Shown: positions 24,501-33,355, counted from the first letter of the stretch. The stretch: 64,000 bases of DNA from Actinomycetota bacterium (GCA_035640355.1 DASQWI010000011.1:186001-250000), one strand, 5' to 3'. Numbers and translations are program-made. Notes: generated by a model not told the origin, from the sequence alone.

Positions 24501-24610
24501 GGTGAGCTCCCTTCATTCGGGGAAGCGTGTTCCGATGCTAGCGCGCTTAAGCGGGGCTCAGGAAGGCGGATGGCCCGGCGTTAGACTGCACGTCCCGAAC
24601 GGAGGTCCAC

Positions 24611-25915
24611 ATGAGCGAGCTGAGCGCGCAAGAGATCGTCGATCTGAGCCTGCGACACACGCTCTATGACTGGCAGCAGCAGGGAACGACGCGACCCATC
24701 GCGGTCGCGTCGGCGCGCGGCTCGGAGTTCTTCACGGTCGACGGTAAGCGGTACCTCGACTTCAACAGCCAGCTCATGGGCGTGAACATCGGCCATGCGG
24801 ACCCGCGTGTTGCGCAGGCGATCGCCGAGCAGGCGAAGGTCCTTCCGTACATCAGCCCGTTCATGACGACCGAGGCGCGCGCGAAGCTCGGGAAGAAGCT
24901 AGCCGACCTGCTGCCCGGCGACCTCGACAAGGTGTTCTTCACCCTCGGTGGCGCCGAGGCCAACGAGAACGCGATCCGCATCGCGAAGGCCGTCACCGGC
25001 AGGCAGAAGATCCTCGCCAGGTATAGGAGCTATCACGGCGCTACGTACGCGACGATCACCCTTACGGGCGATCCGCGCAGATGGGCCAACGAGCCGGGCA
25101 TGCCCGGCGTCGTCCACGTCCTCGACCCGTACCACGGAACCGGGCGACCGGCCGACAACGCCGATGCGGCGCTCGCCTACCTCGACGAGACGATCATGCT
25201 CGAGGGCCCGTCGACGATCGCGGCGTTCATCCTCGAGCCGGTCACCGGGACGAACGGCATCCTGATCCCACCGGAGGGATATCTCCAGGGCGTCCGCGAG
25301 CTGTGCGACCGGCACGGAATCCTCCTCATCGCCGACGAGGTGATGTCCGGCTTCGGACGAACCGGCGAATGGTTCGCCGTGAACCACTGGGACGTCGTCC
25401 CCGACATCCTGACGATGGCGAAGGGATTGACGTCGAGCGCCGTTCCGCTCGGTGCCGTTGGACTCCGGCCGAAGGTGTACTCGTACTTCGACGAGCACGT
25501 CTTCGCCGGCGGGCTCACGTATAACTCCCACCCGCTCGGACTCGCCGCGGCGCTCGCCACGATCCGCGTCTATGAAGAGGATGGCCTGATCGAGAACTCC
25601 CGCAAGCTCGGCGAGGTCATGGCCGGCCATCATCGCGAGCTGCGCGACCGGCATCCCTCGGTCGGCCTCGTGCGGAACATCGGGCTGTTCGGCATCGTCG
25701 AGCTCGTCCGAGATCGAGCGACGATGGAGCCGATGGCGCCGTACAACGGCACGAGCGACGAGATGAAGGCGATCTCCAAGTTCCTTGACGAACGCGGCCT
25801 GTACACGATGGTGCGGTGGAACGGCATCATGACGAACCCGCCGCTGTGCATCACCGAGGAGCAGCTCGCGGAGGGCTTCGGCATCATCGACGAGGCGCTG
25901 TCGTCGATCGAGTAG
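24611..25915 (+). CDS. Class III aminotransferase (omega-amino acid or taurine:pyruvate type)
   Basis: A 434-residue PLP aminotransferase of subgroup III. The Schiff-base lysine is K271 in LTMAKGLTSSAVPLGAV, and the PLP aspartate lies in LLIADEVMSGFGRTGEWF. FFTLGGAEANENAIRIAK and YRSYHGATYATITLTGD are typical. It resembles taurine-pyruvate and beta-alanine-pyruvate transaminases; donor specificity cannot be fixed by eye. The divergent MmsA could oxidise malonate semialdehyde formed from beta-alanine. A ribosome site (GGAGG) lies before the ATG, and a TAGACT box lies about 30 bases upstream. Confidence 0.9.
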   Translation: MSELSAQEIVDLSLRHTLYDWQQQGTTRPIAVASARGSEFFTVDGKRYLDFNSQLMGVNIGHADPRVAQAIAEQAKVLPYISPFMTTEARAKLGKKLADLLPGDLDKVFFTLGGAEANENAIRIAKAVTGRQKILARYRSYHGATYATITLTGDPRRWANEPGMPGVVHVLDPYHGTGRPADNADAALAYLDETIMLEGPSTIAAFILEPVTGTNGILIPPEGYLQGVRELCDRHGILLIADEVMSGFGRTGEWFAVNHWDVVPDILTMAKGLTSSAVPLGAVGLRPKVYSYFDEHVFAGGLTYNSHPLGLAAALATIRVYEEDGLIENSRKLGEVMAGHHRELRDRHPSVGLVRNIGLFGIVELVRDRATMEPMAPYNGTSDEMKAISKFLDERGLYTMVRWNGIMTNPPLCITEEQLAEGFGIIDEALSSIE

Positions 25916-26521
25916 CTACGACACCGGTTGCGCGCCGCTGGCGCCGGCCTCGAACCACTCGAGCTCGTAGAGGGACTCGAACCGAACCACGACAGCGCCG
26001 GCGATCCACAGCTCGCGCGACCATCCAGTGGACAGCGCGGTGAACCGCCACCGCTGAGCGGCGAACCGGCCGACGGGCGTGTCAACATCCTCGTCCCCGG
26101 CGAGCTCATACCGCTGCCGCTCCTCGCGTGGCTCGCACGTGACCGGCTCCAGGTAGATCACGTCGATCTCGGCGCTGCCGCTCAGTCGCTTCGTCGTCAC
26201 CGCGTTGTATGCCGGCGACAAGTAGTCGAGGTGCCAGTCGGACCCCCACCTCGTTGTCACGGGTTCGTCGTCGAGGTCGCCGCGCAGCGCATGACCGTCG
26301 GCGGAGAGGAGGATGTGATGGGAGCCGGTCTCGATCCGCGTGCGCGCCGGCCGCCACGATGCGTCGACGGCGAGGTCGACGATCTCTCGATGCGGCGTGG
26401 GGGCGTTCGTGGCGATCTCGCCGAAGTATCGCCATCCCATCGGGCCTGGCGCGCACCGGAAATCTTCGGTTCCGACCGCGTTCCCGTCGCCGTCGAGCAC
26501 GGTATACCGGCCGGCGGGCAT
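25916..26521 (-). CDS. Hypothetical beta-rich protein
   Basis: A 201-residue soluble protein with no signal peptide. Repeated beta-strand-like segments (RYTVLDGDGNAVGTEDF, then GSHHILLSADGHALRGDLDD, FAAQRWRFTALSTGW, LWIAGAVVVRFESL) suggest a beta-barrel. I do not recognise the family. Its C-terminal end abuts the aminotransferase stop. ATG 26521 follows TACGAT by six bases, supporting the start. Confidence 0.62.
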   Translation of the reverse strand: MPAGRYTVLDGDGNAVGTEDFRCAPGPMGWRYFGEIATNAPTPHREIVDLAVDASWRPARTRIETGSHHILLSADGHALRGDLDDEPVTTRWGSDWHLDYLSPAYNAVTTKRLSGSAEIDVIYLEPVTCEPREERQRYELAGDEDVDTPVGRFAAQRWRFTALSTGWSRELWIAGAVVVRFESLYELEWFEAGASGAQPVS

Positions 26522-26527
26522 GCCGCG

Positions 26528-26533
26528 ATCGTA
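26528..26533 (-). promoter_or_regulatory. Candidate -10 box (TACGAT) of the 26521 gene
   Basis: On the minus strand TACGAT ends six bases before ATG 26521. Confidence 0.5.
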
Positions 26534-26569
26534 GTCGCCCCGCGCCGGCTCGTTTGAGGTGCATCGTGA

Positions 26570-27049
26570 GTGTGGAACCATGCCGACGTGGACGCATGTC
26601 GGCGCGGTCGCCACGCCTTCGCCGCCGCGCTCCTCGTTTTCCTCTCGGGCCCCGCGTGCGTCGGCCCGGCACGCACGTTCGAGACGTACGAGGGCAAGGC
26701 CGTCGCCGCCGCGGAGGAAACCGTCTCTGCGTTGCGAACAGCGATTCTCGGAGCCCGCGTCGCTGTGGGAGGACGGTCGTTTCCACCTACGACGTCCGTG
26801 CTGATCGCCGACGCCGAACGTGACGCGGTCGGCGCGCGCGGTTCGTTCGCCTCGATCCAGCCGCCCGACGGCGCGTCCGACCGGCTGCGTGACGAACTGA
26901 TCGCGATGCTCGACGATGCAGTCGATCGTCTGGCGCGTCTCCGCATCGCGGCGCGACGGACCGACCTCGAGGACTTGGCGCGGCTCGCCGATCCGCTCAC
27001 CGACCAGGCGGGTCAGCTCGAAGACTTCGCCGAGGAACTCGGCTCGTGA
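26570..27049 (+). CDS. Putative secreted or lipoprotein, first gene of the NRAMP-like operon
   Basis: A 159-residue protein (153 if GTG 26588 is the start). A positively charged N-terminus and hydrophobic segment (HAFAAALLVFLSGPACVGP) suggest export, perhaps with a weak lipobox at the Cys. The mature part is helical and charged (YEGKAVAAAEETVSALRTAI, then RDELIAMLDDAVDRLARLRI). No family is recognised. Its stop overlaps the GTG of the transporter gene (GTGA), so translation is probably coupled. It may be an accessory subunit of the transporter. Confidence 0.6.
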   Translation: MWNHADVDACRRGRHAFAAALLVFLSGPACVGPARTFETYEGKAVAAAEETVSALRTAILGARVAVGGRSFPPTTSVLIADAERDAVGARGSFASIQPPDGASDRLRDELIAMLDDAVDRLARLRIAARRTDLEDLARLADPLTDQAGQLEDFAEELGS

Positions 27050-28275
27050 GGCGCGTGTTCGAGGTCTTCCTCGGCATCCTCACCGCCTTCGGCGGCTTCG
27101 TGGACATGGGAGATCTCGTGGCGAATGCCGAGAGCGGCGCTCGATTCGGTATGCGCCTTGCATGGGTCGTCGTCGTCGGTGTCGTCGGGATTTGCATCTA
27201 CGCGGAGATGGCAGGGCGCGTCGCCACGATGTCCCGACGACCCGTCTTCGACATCATTCGCGAGCGTCTGGGCGCGCGGTGGGCAATCGTCAATCTCGGT
27301 GCATCGTTCCTCATCAACCTGTTGACGCTGGCCGCAGAGGTGGCGGGACTTGCTCTCGTGATCGAGCTCGTGACCGGTCTCAACTACATCCTGTGGGTGC
27401 CGCTGATGGCGGTTGCAGTGTGGCTGGTGCTGTGGAAAGTGAAGTTTGGCGTGATGGAGAAGGCGTTCGGGCTTTCCGGTCTGACCCTTGTGGTGACGGT
27501 GTTCGCACTGTGGCGGCTCGATCCCGGCTTCGGCGACACGCTGTCAGCCGCGACGCACATCGGGCCGCCGTCGGGTGAACCGTGGACGGCATATGCATTT
27601 TTCGGCGTCGCACTGCTAGGCGCCGCGATGACTCCCTACGAGGTGTTCTTCTTCTCCTCCGGCGCGGTCGAAGACGGTTGGACCGAGCGTGACTTGATCA
27701 CCAATCGCGCGAACGTCCTCGTCGGTTTTCCGCTCGGCGGGATCCTGAGCCTGGCGATCATGGGCATGGCCGCTGCTCTTCTCCTGCCGCGTGGGATCTC
27801 GGTGGGGCATCTGTCACAGATGGGACTTCCCGTCTCCCTCACGCTCGGTCGGATCGGTCTGGTCTTCCTGCTTTTCGGGATGTTCGCGGCGATTTTCAGT
27901 GCGGCGCTCGAGACGTCGTTGTCGGCCGGGTACACCGTCGCGCAGTTCTTCGGCTGGCAGTGGGGGAAGTTCGTGCGGCCGCGTGAGGCCGCCCGGTTCC
28001 ACGTCGTCGTGTTGCTCGCGTTGGCGGGGGGCGTTGCGCTGGCGTTCACGACGATCGATCCAGTCAAGATCACTGAATACTCGATTGTTCTGTCGGCGGC
28101 AGCGCTGCCGCTCACCTACTTCCCGATCCTCGTCGTGGCGAACGACCCAACGTATATGAGGGAGCGAACGAACTCCAAAGCGCTGAACGCGATCGCGTTC
28201 GTCTACCTCGTGATCCTGCTCTTCGTCTCGATCGTGACGATCCCACTGCTCGTGTGGACGCGAGGTGGTGCGTGA
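27046..28275 (+). CDS. NRAMP-superfamily transporter with altered metal site
   Basis: A 409-residue, roughly 11-helix protein of the NRAMP/SLC11 superfamily. It keeps the general order: helix 1 FGGFVDMGDLVANAESGARFG, then RLAWVVVVGVVG, and helix 6 LGAAMTPYEVFFFSSG. Canonical NRAMPs have DPGN in helix 1 and MPH in helix 6; here these read DMGD and TPY. The metal-binding Met and Asn are therefore lost, as in relatives reported to prefer magnesium or other hard cations. Substrate is inferred, not shown. It lies between a small exported protein and a PRC-barrel protein, with GTGA overlaps at both ends. Confidence 0.82.
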   Translation: MRRVFEVFLGILTAFGGFVDMGDLVANAESGARFGMRLAWVVVVGVVGICIYAEMAGRVATMSRRPVFDIIRERLGARWAIVNLGASFLINLLTLAAEVAGLALVIELVTGLNYILWVPLMAVAVWLVLWKVKFGVMEKAFGLSGLTLVVTVFALWRLDPGFGDTLSAATHIGPPSGEPWTAYAFFGVALLGAAMTPYEVFFFSSGAVEDGWTERDLITNRANVLVGFPLGGILSLAIMGMAAALLLPRGISVGHLSQMGLPVSLTLGRIGLVFLLFGMFAAIFSAALETSLSAGYTVAQFFGWQWGKFVRPREAARFHVVVLLALAGGVALAFTTIDPVKITEYSIVLSAAALPLTYFPILVVANDPTYMRERTNSKALNAIAFVYLVILLFVSIVTIPLLVWTRGGA

Positions 28276-29000
28276 GACTTACTGATCTCCTCGGCGCGCA
28301 CCTCGTCGATCGCGACGGAACAGACGTCGGGAAGGTTCGCGACGTCTGGCTCGTGCAGGACGGTCCCCCGATCGGGCCGTTCGGCGCTGCGTTGCGCGTG
28401 GACCGGCTGGTGATCGGGCAATTCGGCCTCGGATCGCGTTTGGGCTACGAGCGGCCGTTCATTACCGAGCCCTGGCCGCTGGCGTGGTACTTCCACAGGC
28501 GTCACGGCGGACGGGGCGCCGTCAGCTGGTCCGATGTCGCCGCGATCGAGCCGGAGCGCGTGCGCCTTCGCGTAGCCGCCGACCGGCTCGAACGTCCACG
28601 CTCGGTACAGGACCATCACGAATCGAGGGCTGCGCGTGTCCTGTCGGCGGGCTTGGAGCTGCTCGACCGCCAGCTCGTCGATCCGGACGGGCGCATGGCG
28701 GGGAAGGTGGACGACCTCGAGCTGCAGATGCGTGAGGGCGGACCGCCAATCGTCACGGGGATCCTCTCGGGTCCCGGGGCGCTTGCGCGGAGGATCGGCG
28801 GCAGGCCGGGAGCCTGGCTCGCATCGGTGCACGTGCGGCTCCGTCCGCAGGACCGTGACGGCCCCGCCAGGATCTCGTTCGGCGTCGTCGCGGCGGTTGG
28901 TGACCACGTAGACGTGACGGTGGGTCGCGAGGACCTCGACACCTACGCGTTCGAAGGCTGGGTTCGGGACCGGATCATCTCGAGGCTGCCCGGCTCGTAG
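28272..29000 (+). CDS. Protein with two PRC-barrel domains
   Basis: A 242-residue soluble protein. Two PRC-barrel units are visible, at about residues 1-60 (LLGAHLVDRDGTDVGKVRDV) and about 128-200 (LLDRQLVDPDGRMAGKVDDL). PRC barrels occur in ribosome maturation, photosynthetic reaction centre and some transporter-associated cytosolic regulators. Because the GTG overlaps the transporter stop (GTGA), a cytosolic regulatory partner for the NRAMP-like transporter is the simplest idea, but it is inference. Confidence 0.8.
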   Translation: MRLTDLLGAHLVDRDGTDVGKVRDVWLVQDGPPIGPFGAALRVDRLVIGQFGLGSRLGYERPFITEPWPLAWYFHRRHGGRGAVSWSDVAAIEPERVRLRVAADRLERPRSVQDHHESRAARVLSAGLELLDRQLVDPDGRMAGKVDDLELQMREGGPPIVTGILSGPGALARRIGGRPGAWLASVHVRLRPQDRDGPARISFGVVAAVGDHVDVTVGREDLDTYAFEGWVRDRIISRLPGS

Positions 29001-29003
29001 CAT
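28998..29003 (+). promoter_or_regulatory. Candidate -10 box (TAGCAT) of the nitrilase-family gene
   Basis: TAGCAT begins in the last codon of the PRC-barrel gene and ends six bases before GTG 29010. Confidence 0.5.
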
Positions 29004-29009
29004 CGAGGG

Positions 29010-29822
29010 GTGCGCGTCGCACTCTGTCAGTCCAATTGCGGCGAGGACGTTGCGGCGAACGAGCGACAGATCTTCGATCTGCTGGACGTCGCCGCCAGCT
29101 CTGGAGTCGATCTCGCCGCGCTTCCTGAGGTGTGGCCTTGTCAGGGGTCGGCGCAGCAAGTGCGGGCGGCGGCGGAGGCGCTCGACGGTCCGCGGGTGAT
29201 GCGACTCGCAGAGGTGGCCCTCCGGAACCGCATGTGGATCCACGGCGGGAGCGTGCTCGAGCTCGACGGCGATCGCGTGTTCAACACGAGCGTGCTGTTC
29301 GATCGTGCCGGCCGGCTCGTCGCGACGTACCGCAAGATCCATCTGTTCGACGCGGACCCGCCGGGAGGCGTCCCCAGCCGAGAGTCGTTCGTCTTTGCTC
29401 CCGGAGACGAGGTCGTGACCGCCGATACCGAATTCGGCCGGGTCGGGCTCACCATCTGCTACGACGTTCGGTTCCCCGAGTTGTTCCGTCAGCTCGTCGT
29501 CGGCGGTGCGACGATCGTGTTCGTGCCCGCAGCGTTCCGGTTCGAGACGGGGAAGGACCATTGGGACGTGCTCCTTCGCGCGCGGGCGATCGAAGATCAG
29601 GCCTTCGTCGTCGCGGCCGCCCAGTGGGGAACGTGGGGTCCTCCAGGCCGCGAGCGTAGGAACTACGGCAACAGCATGGTCGTCGACCCCTGGGGACGAG
29701 TCGTGGCTCGCGCGACCGACGGAGTCGGCGTGACCGTGGCCGACCTCGATCTGGCGGAGGTCGCAAGGGTCCGCGAAAGCCTGCCGGCGCTTCGGCATCG
29801 TCGGCTCGGGCCTTCGTGCTGA
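29010..29822 (+). CDS. Carbon-nitrogen hydrolase (nitrilase superfamily)
   Basis: A 270-residue amidase of the nitrilase superfamily, omega-amidase-like branch. The catalytic triad is visible: E40 in LPEVWP, K109 in YRKIHLFDAD and C150 in LTICYDVRFPELFR. RARAIEDQAFVVAAAQWG and NYGNSMVVDPWGRVVA are also conserved. It should hydrolyse a small amide such as 2-oxoglutaramate or a similar compound; the substrate is not certain. GTG 29010 lies ten bases after the PRC-barrel gene and six after TAGCAT. Confidence 0.92.
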   Translation: MRVALCQSNCGEDVAANERQIFDLLDVAASSGVDLAALPEVWPCQGSAQQVRAAAEALDGPRVMRLAEVALRNRMWIHGGSVLELDGDRVFNTSVLFDRAGRLVATYRKIHLFDADPPGGVPSRESFVFAPGDEVVTADTEFGRVGLTICYDVRFPELFRQLVVGGATIVFVPAAFRFETGKDHWDVLLRARAIEDQAFVVAAAQWGTWGPPGRERRNYGNSMVVDPWGRVVARATDGVGVTVADLDLAEVARVRESLPALRHRRLGPSC

Positions 29823-30190
29823 GCTTTTAAGGTCGCAGCGCGCTCGTGCCGATAACGGGTCCGAAGGTTGGCGCGGGAACGGGTCTCCACGGAGCCCGAT
29901 CTGCCGTGACCCTGATGCGCTGGAGGCCGGGTTGTCGCAGGTTCTCTCCGGGAGCAGGTCGCTTCGTGCGGCCGCTCAACCTGTCTTCCCTGGCTGCGCG
30001 CCACAGGCGTCGTGACCGACCTGCGGCGATATCGCGGTTCGCGCAACAAGCGCGCGGTCTGCGGCGTCGCCAAGTCAGACGGGAGGTTCTGAACGAGGTG
30101 ACGGTCATCTTCTACGGCTAGCCCTCCCGACCTGGCTGTAGACAGAGACGCCCCGGTCAGAAGGGCCGGGGCGTCTCGCATCTCCTGACC
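29823..30190. other. Gene-poor 368-base gap between convergent genes
   Basis: Overlapping open frames exist on both strands (29846-30121 plus, 29827-30108 minus) but both are Arg-rich, lack clear ribosome sites and match nothing I know. A strong hairpin lies at the right end. The region could hold a small gene or decayed sequence; I cannot tell which. Confidence 0.5.
30145..30177. terminator. Strong hairpin between convergent genes, possible bidirectional terminator
   Basis: A perfect 12-bp stem GAGACGCCCCGG (30145-30156) / CCGGGGCGTCTC (30166-30177) with a 9-base loop. No T-run follows on either strand, so it is not a classical rho-independent terminator, but the position 3' to both genes fits termination. 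Confidence 0.55.
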
Positions 30191-30760
30191 TCAGGCCTCG
30201 TCGAGGTCTTCGGGCGTGTCGACGTCGCGCGGCGCGTCCTCGTCGAGAGCGACCCACTGGACGCGCTCGGGTTGCGCGTCCAACAGCACACGAGCGCCGG
30301 TGTCGCCGGTCAGCGCTTCGACCTCCGGCCAGACGCTGCGAGCGAAGAGCGCCGGCCCCGGAGCATCGCGGAACCGGATACGCACGATCGGCGCTCGAGT
30401 GTCACCGTAGAGGCGCACGAGCGCGGCGACGTGGTCGCTCCTGATCCCCGGCTGGTCCGCAAGGAGCACCACCGCCGCTTCGCTCAGATCGTTCAGGGCC
30501 CGAAGCCCGACCGCGAGCGAGCTCGCCATCCCGTTCGAGTGGTCCCCGTTCACCACAGTCCGAGCCGCACTCGGCAGGCTGACGGCCGATGCCACGAGCT
30601 CCGCATCGTGTCCGAGCACCACGATGATCTCGTCGACGCCCGCCCCGGCTGCGGCGTCGACGGCGTGCTGCGCGAGTGGTTTGCCTCGCAACTTCTCGAC
30701 CTGCTTGGTGCGCCCGAATCGCGTGGCGGCTCCTGCCGCCAGAACGATCGCGGAGATCAC
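30191..30760 (-). CDS. MobA/MocA-like molybdopterin nucleotidyltransferase
   Basis: A 189-residue nucleotidyltransferase. The N-terminal motif SAIVLAAGAATRFGRTKQVE and GKPLAQHAVDAAAGAG match the MobA/MocA family, as do VVLLADQPGIRSDHV and PALFARSVWPEVEALTGDTG. In the CO dehydrogenase context it is most likely MocA, which attaches CMP to molybdopterin to make the cytosine dinucleotide cofactor of CO dehydrogenase. Specificity for CTP over GTP is inferred. GTG 30760 overlaps the stop of coxG (GTGA), so the two genes are translationally coupled. Confidence 0.85.
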   Translation of the reverse strand: MISAIVLAAGAATRFGRTKQVEKLRGKPLAQHAVDAAAGAGVDEIIVVLGHDAELVASAVSLPSAARTVVNGDHSNGMASSLAVGLRALNDLSEAAVVLLADQPGIRSDHVAALVRLYGDTRAPIVRIRFRDAPGPALFARSVWPEVEALTGDTGARVLLDAQPERVQWVALDEDAPRDVDTPEDLDEA

Positions 30761-31362
30761 GCCCGGCGTGAGCCGAACAGGCTTTGGATCCTCGCCCAGA
30801 TCGCGGACAGGCCGAGGCGGAGGCCGCTGATCGGCTTGGCCTTCATCGCGGCGGGCGTCGTCGGACCGGGCGCAGGCGCAGCCGTCGCCGTCGAGCTCGT
30901 TGTGCGCTCGGTCTCCCCGGCGAGCATGCTCGTCCGCAGGCATTCGGCGAACTCGCGGGTCAGCTTTCGGCTGACTTCCGGAAGGAGGCCGCGCGAAAGC
31001 TGGGCGACCGAGCCTGTTAGCTGAACGTCCGCGACCATCTTCACTGTCGTCTCGTTCTGGCTCGTCTCCAGCCAACTCGTGACGGACGCGTTCGCCGCGC
31101 CCTTCCCCTTCTGCTCCATCCCTTTCGCCCGGAGGACCACGCGGTGCGCGGCGTCGTCACGATCTTCCATCGTGACGATGCCCGCGAAGGATAGGGACAC
31201 CGGCCCGAGCCGCATGTTGACCTTGCCCTTCCACGTGCTCTCGTCGACCGACTCGGTGAGCTCGGCTCCCGGCATGCAGGGCGCGACGCGCTCGACGTCC
31301 AGGAGGTGCGACCAGACCTCGTCGATCGGCGCGGGAACCGTGAACTCGTTCTCGATCTGCAT
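30757..31362 (-). CDS. coxG: CoxG-like SRPBCC protein
   Basis: A 201-residue protein. Residues 1-150 form the CoxG/SRPBCC fold: QIENEFTVPAPIDEVWSHLL, the segment APCMPGAELTESV, YKGKV-like WKGKVNMRLGPVSLSFAG and the long C-terminal helix (SVAQLSRGLLPEVSRKLTRE). A Ser/Thr/Ala/Pro-rich linker and a short basic-hydrophobic tail (WARIQSLFGSRRA) follow. In Oligotropha CoxG helps anchor CO dehydrogenase to the membrane. Its coupling to a MocA-like gene places it firmly in the CO dehydrogenase system here. Confidence 0.88.
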   Translation of the reverse strand: MQIENEFTVPAPIDEVWSHLLDVERVAPCMPGAELTESVDESTWKGKVNMRLGPVSLSFAGIVTMEDRDDAAHRVVLRAKGMEQKGKGAANASVTSWLETSQNETTVKMVADVQLTGSVAQLSRGLLPEVSRKLTREFAECLRTSMLAGETERTTSSTATAAPAPGPTTPAAMKAKPISGLRLGLSAIWARIQSLFGSRRA

Positions 31363-31413
31363 GGGCGAGTCCAGCGGAGCCTACTCGTACGTGCTGGTAG
31401 CGTCCGCCGCGAG

Positions 31414-32205
31414 ATGGGGCGGTTCGACGGTCGCGTGGCGCTCGTCACGGGAGCCGGGAGCCCGACCGGTATCGGGTTCGCCACGGCGCGGTTGCTCGGA
31501 ACCGAAGGCGCGCGCGTCGCGCTCACCTCGACGACGGACCGGATCTACGGGCGTGCCTCCCGGCTGGAGGCGGAAGGGCTCGACGTCGCGGCGTTCACCG
31601 CGGACCTCACGGACGAGTCGCAGGCTGAGACCCTGGTCGACGCGGTCCTCGAGCGGTTCGGTCAGATCGACGTGCTCGTCAACAACGCCGGCCTCGCCCA
31701 GTCGGGGGTCGAAAGGGAACGCGCGCGCCCCGTCGCCGAGCTCGACGCCGGCGCGTTCGAACGTGACCTCTCGCTCAACCTGTGGACGGCGTTCCACGTC
31801 ACGAGAGCGGTGCTTCCCGGCATGCTCGAACGCCGATACGGCCGCATCGTGATGGTCGGCAGCGTCACCGGTCCGGTCGTGGTGAATCCCGAGGGTGCCG
31901 GATACGCGACCGCGAAGGCGGGGATGGACGGGCTGATGCGGTCGACCGCGATCGAGACCGGACGGAACGGCGTGACGTGCAACTCGGTACTGCCGGGATG
32001 GATCGAGACGTCGTCACAGAGTCGCGAGGAGGAGGTTGGTGCCCGCAACACCCCGATCGGCCGTGCCGGCACTTCTGATGAAGTGGCGCAGGCGATCGCG
32101 TTCCTCGCGTCCGAGGCGGCGAGCTACGTGACCGGCGCGACGCTGGTGGTGGACGGCGGCAACACGCTCCAGGAGTACAAGGGCCCTCCGGACGTCTGGT
32201 ACTGA
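31414..32205 (+). CDS. Short-chain dehydrogenase/reductase
   Basis: A 263-residue SDR. The NAD(P)-binding motif VALVTGAGSPTGIGFATARL, the NNAG motif and the catalytic Ser-Tyr-Lys set (VGSVTGP, YATAKAG) are intact. The C-terminal SYVTGATLVVDGGNTLQEYK is standard for 3-oxoacyl-reductase-like members. The substrate is unknown. It is the only plus-strand gene in this part of the cox region and may be unrelated to it. ATG 31414 follows TAGCGT (31398-31403) by ten bases. Confidence 0.9.
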   Translation: MGRFDGRVALVTGAGSPTGIGFATARLLGTEGARVALTSTTDRIYGRASRLEAEGLDVAAFTADLTDESQAETLVDAVLERFGQIDVLVNNAGLAQSGVERERARPVAELDAGAFERDLSLNLWTAFHVTRAVLPGMLERRYGRIVMVGSVTGPVVVNPEGAGYATAKAGMDGLMRSTAIETGRNGVTCNSVLPGWIETSSQSREEEVGARNTPIGRAGTSDEVAQAIAFLASEAASYVTGATLVVDGGNTLQEYKGPPDVWY

Positions 32206-32215
32206 GCGCGCAGGC

Positions 32216-33349
32216 CTATCGCTGCTGCGCGCGACGATCGTGGATCGGTCCCGGCCGGTCCTTGAGAAAGCCCCCCGCGCGGCCGCGCTTCGTCGCCACG
32301 ATCTCCGCGCAGATCGCTGCGGCGATCTCCTCCGGCCCCTCGGCGCCGAGGTCCAGGCCGGCCGGCCCGCGGATCCGGCGGCGGTCGGCATCGGAGAGGT
32401 CAGCGCCCTCCTCGGCGAGCTCCGTCAGCAATCGCTCCGTCCGCACCGCGGGACCGAGCATTGCGATGAACCGGGCGGGCGTCGTGAGCAACGAGCGCAC
32501 GTAGTCCTTGTCGCGAAGGAAGTTGTGCGTCATCACCACGACGTGCGTCCGTTCGTCGATCGGCGCGACCTCGCCGAGCTTGTCGGGCCGCTCCACCAGG
32601 ACGAAACCGGCCGCCTCCGGGAACCGCTCGAGGGAAAGGAACTCCGGGCGGTCGTCCGCGACGACCGGGCTCCACCCGAGCGCAGACGCCTGCCGGACGA
32701 GTGGAATCGCGTCGTGCCCGGCGCCGCAGACGACCAGGCGAAGCGGCGGCTCGAGCACCTCGAGGAACGCCCGCGCCTCGCCGGCGCCCGCCGCGAGGGA
32801 TCTGATCTCGCTCTGCTCGATCGCGAGCTGCTCGATCGCCGCCGCGCGCGCCGACGCCGCGAGCGTCTCGTCGGGGTACGGACGCTCGACGTCGCCGCCG
32901 GGACGAACGAGCATGCGGTCGCCCTGCTCCACGTTCGGAGCGGCCGATTCCAACACCGTGACCATGCAGATCGGGCGTTCCTCCTCGAGCGCCATGCGCA
33001 GTGCGCCGGCGACCTCGGCCGCCTTGTCGGCGGGCTCGACGAACAGCTCGAACGCGCCATTACAGCCGAGCCCCCATCCCCACACTGCGTCGTCGTCGGC
33101 GGTGAGATCGAACGAGACGATCCTGGCGATGCCCTCGTGCATCACGATCTTCGCTACGTCGGCAACGTCGTTCTCCAGGCATCCGCCCGAGATGTTGCCG
33201 ACGAGATCTCCATCCTCCGGTACCAGCAGCCGCGCGCCCGGCCGGCGGTAGGTCGAGCCGCGAACCGCGACGATCGTGGCCAGCGCCAATTTCTCGCCGC
33301 GAGCCGAGAGGGACTCGATCGCCTGCAGGACGTCGGTCAGCTCGCTCAC
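32216..33349 (-). CDS. XdhC/CoxF-type molybdenum enzyme maturation factor
   Basis: A 377-residue XdhC-family protein. The N-terminal XdhC/CoxI domain has TIVAVRGSTYRRPGARLLV and NISGGCLENDVADVAK. The C-terminal Rossmann domain has LRLVVCGAGHDAIPLVRQAS and GPAGLDLGAEGPEEIAAAI. XdhC proteins bind molybdenum cofactor, help insert it and protect its sulphido ligand in xanthine dehydrogenase and CO dehydrogenase. It is the last gene of the form I cox operon direction. GTG 33349 lies six bases after TACCAT, so it may also have its own promoter. Confidence 0.9.
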   Translation of the reverse strand: MSELTDVLQAIESLSARGEKLALATIVAVRGSTYRRPGARLLVPEDGDLVGNISGGCLENDVADVAKIVMHEGIARIVSFDLTADDDAVWGWGLGCNGAFELFVEPADKAAEVAGALRMALEEERPICMVTVLESAAPNVEQGDRMLVRPGGDVERPYPDETLAASARAAAIEQLAIEQSEIRSLAAGAGEARAFLEVLEPPLRLVVCGAGHDAIPLVRQASALGWSPVVADDRPEFLSLERFPEAAGFVLVERPDKLGEVAPIDERTHVVVMTHNFLRDKDYVRSLLTTPARFIAMLGPAVRTERLLTELAEEGADLSDADRRRIRGPAGLDLGAEGPEEIAAAICAEIVATKRGRAGGFLKDRPGPIHDRRAQQR

Positions 33350-33355
33350 GGCTCG

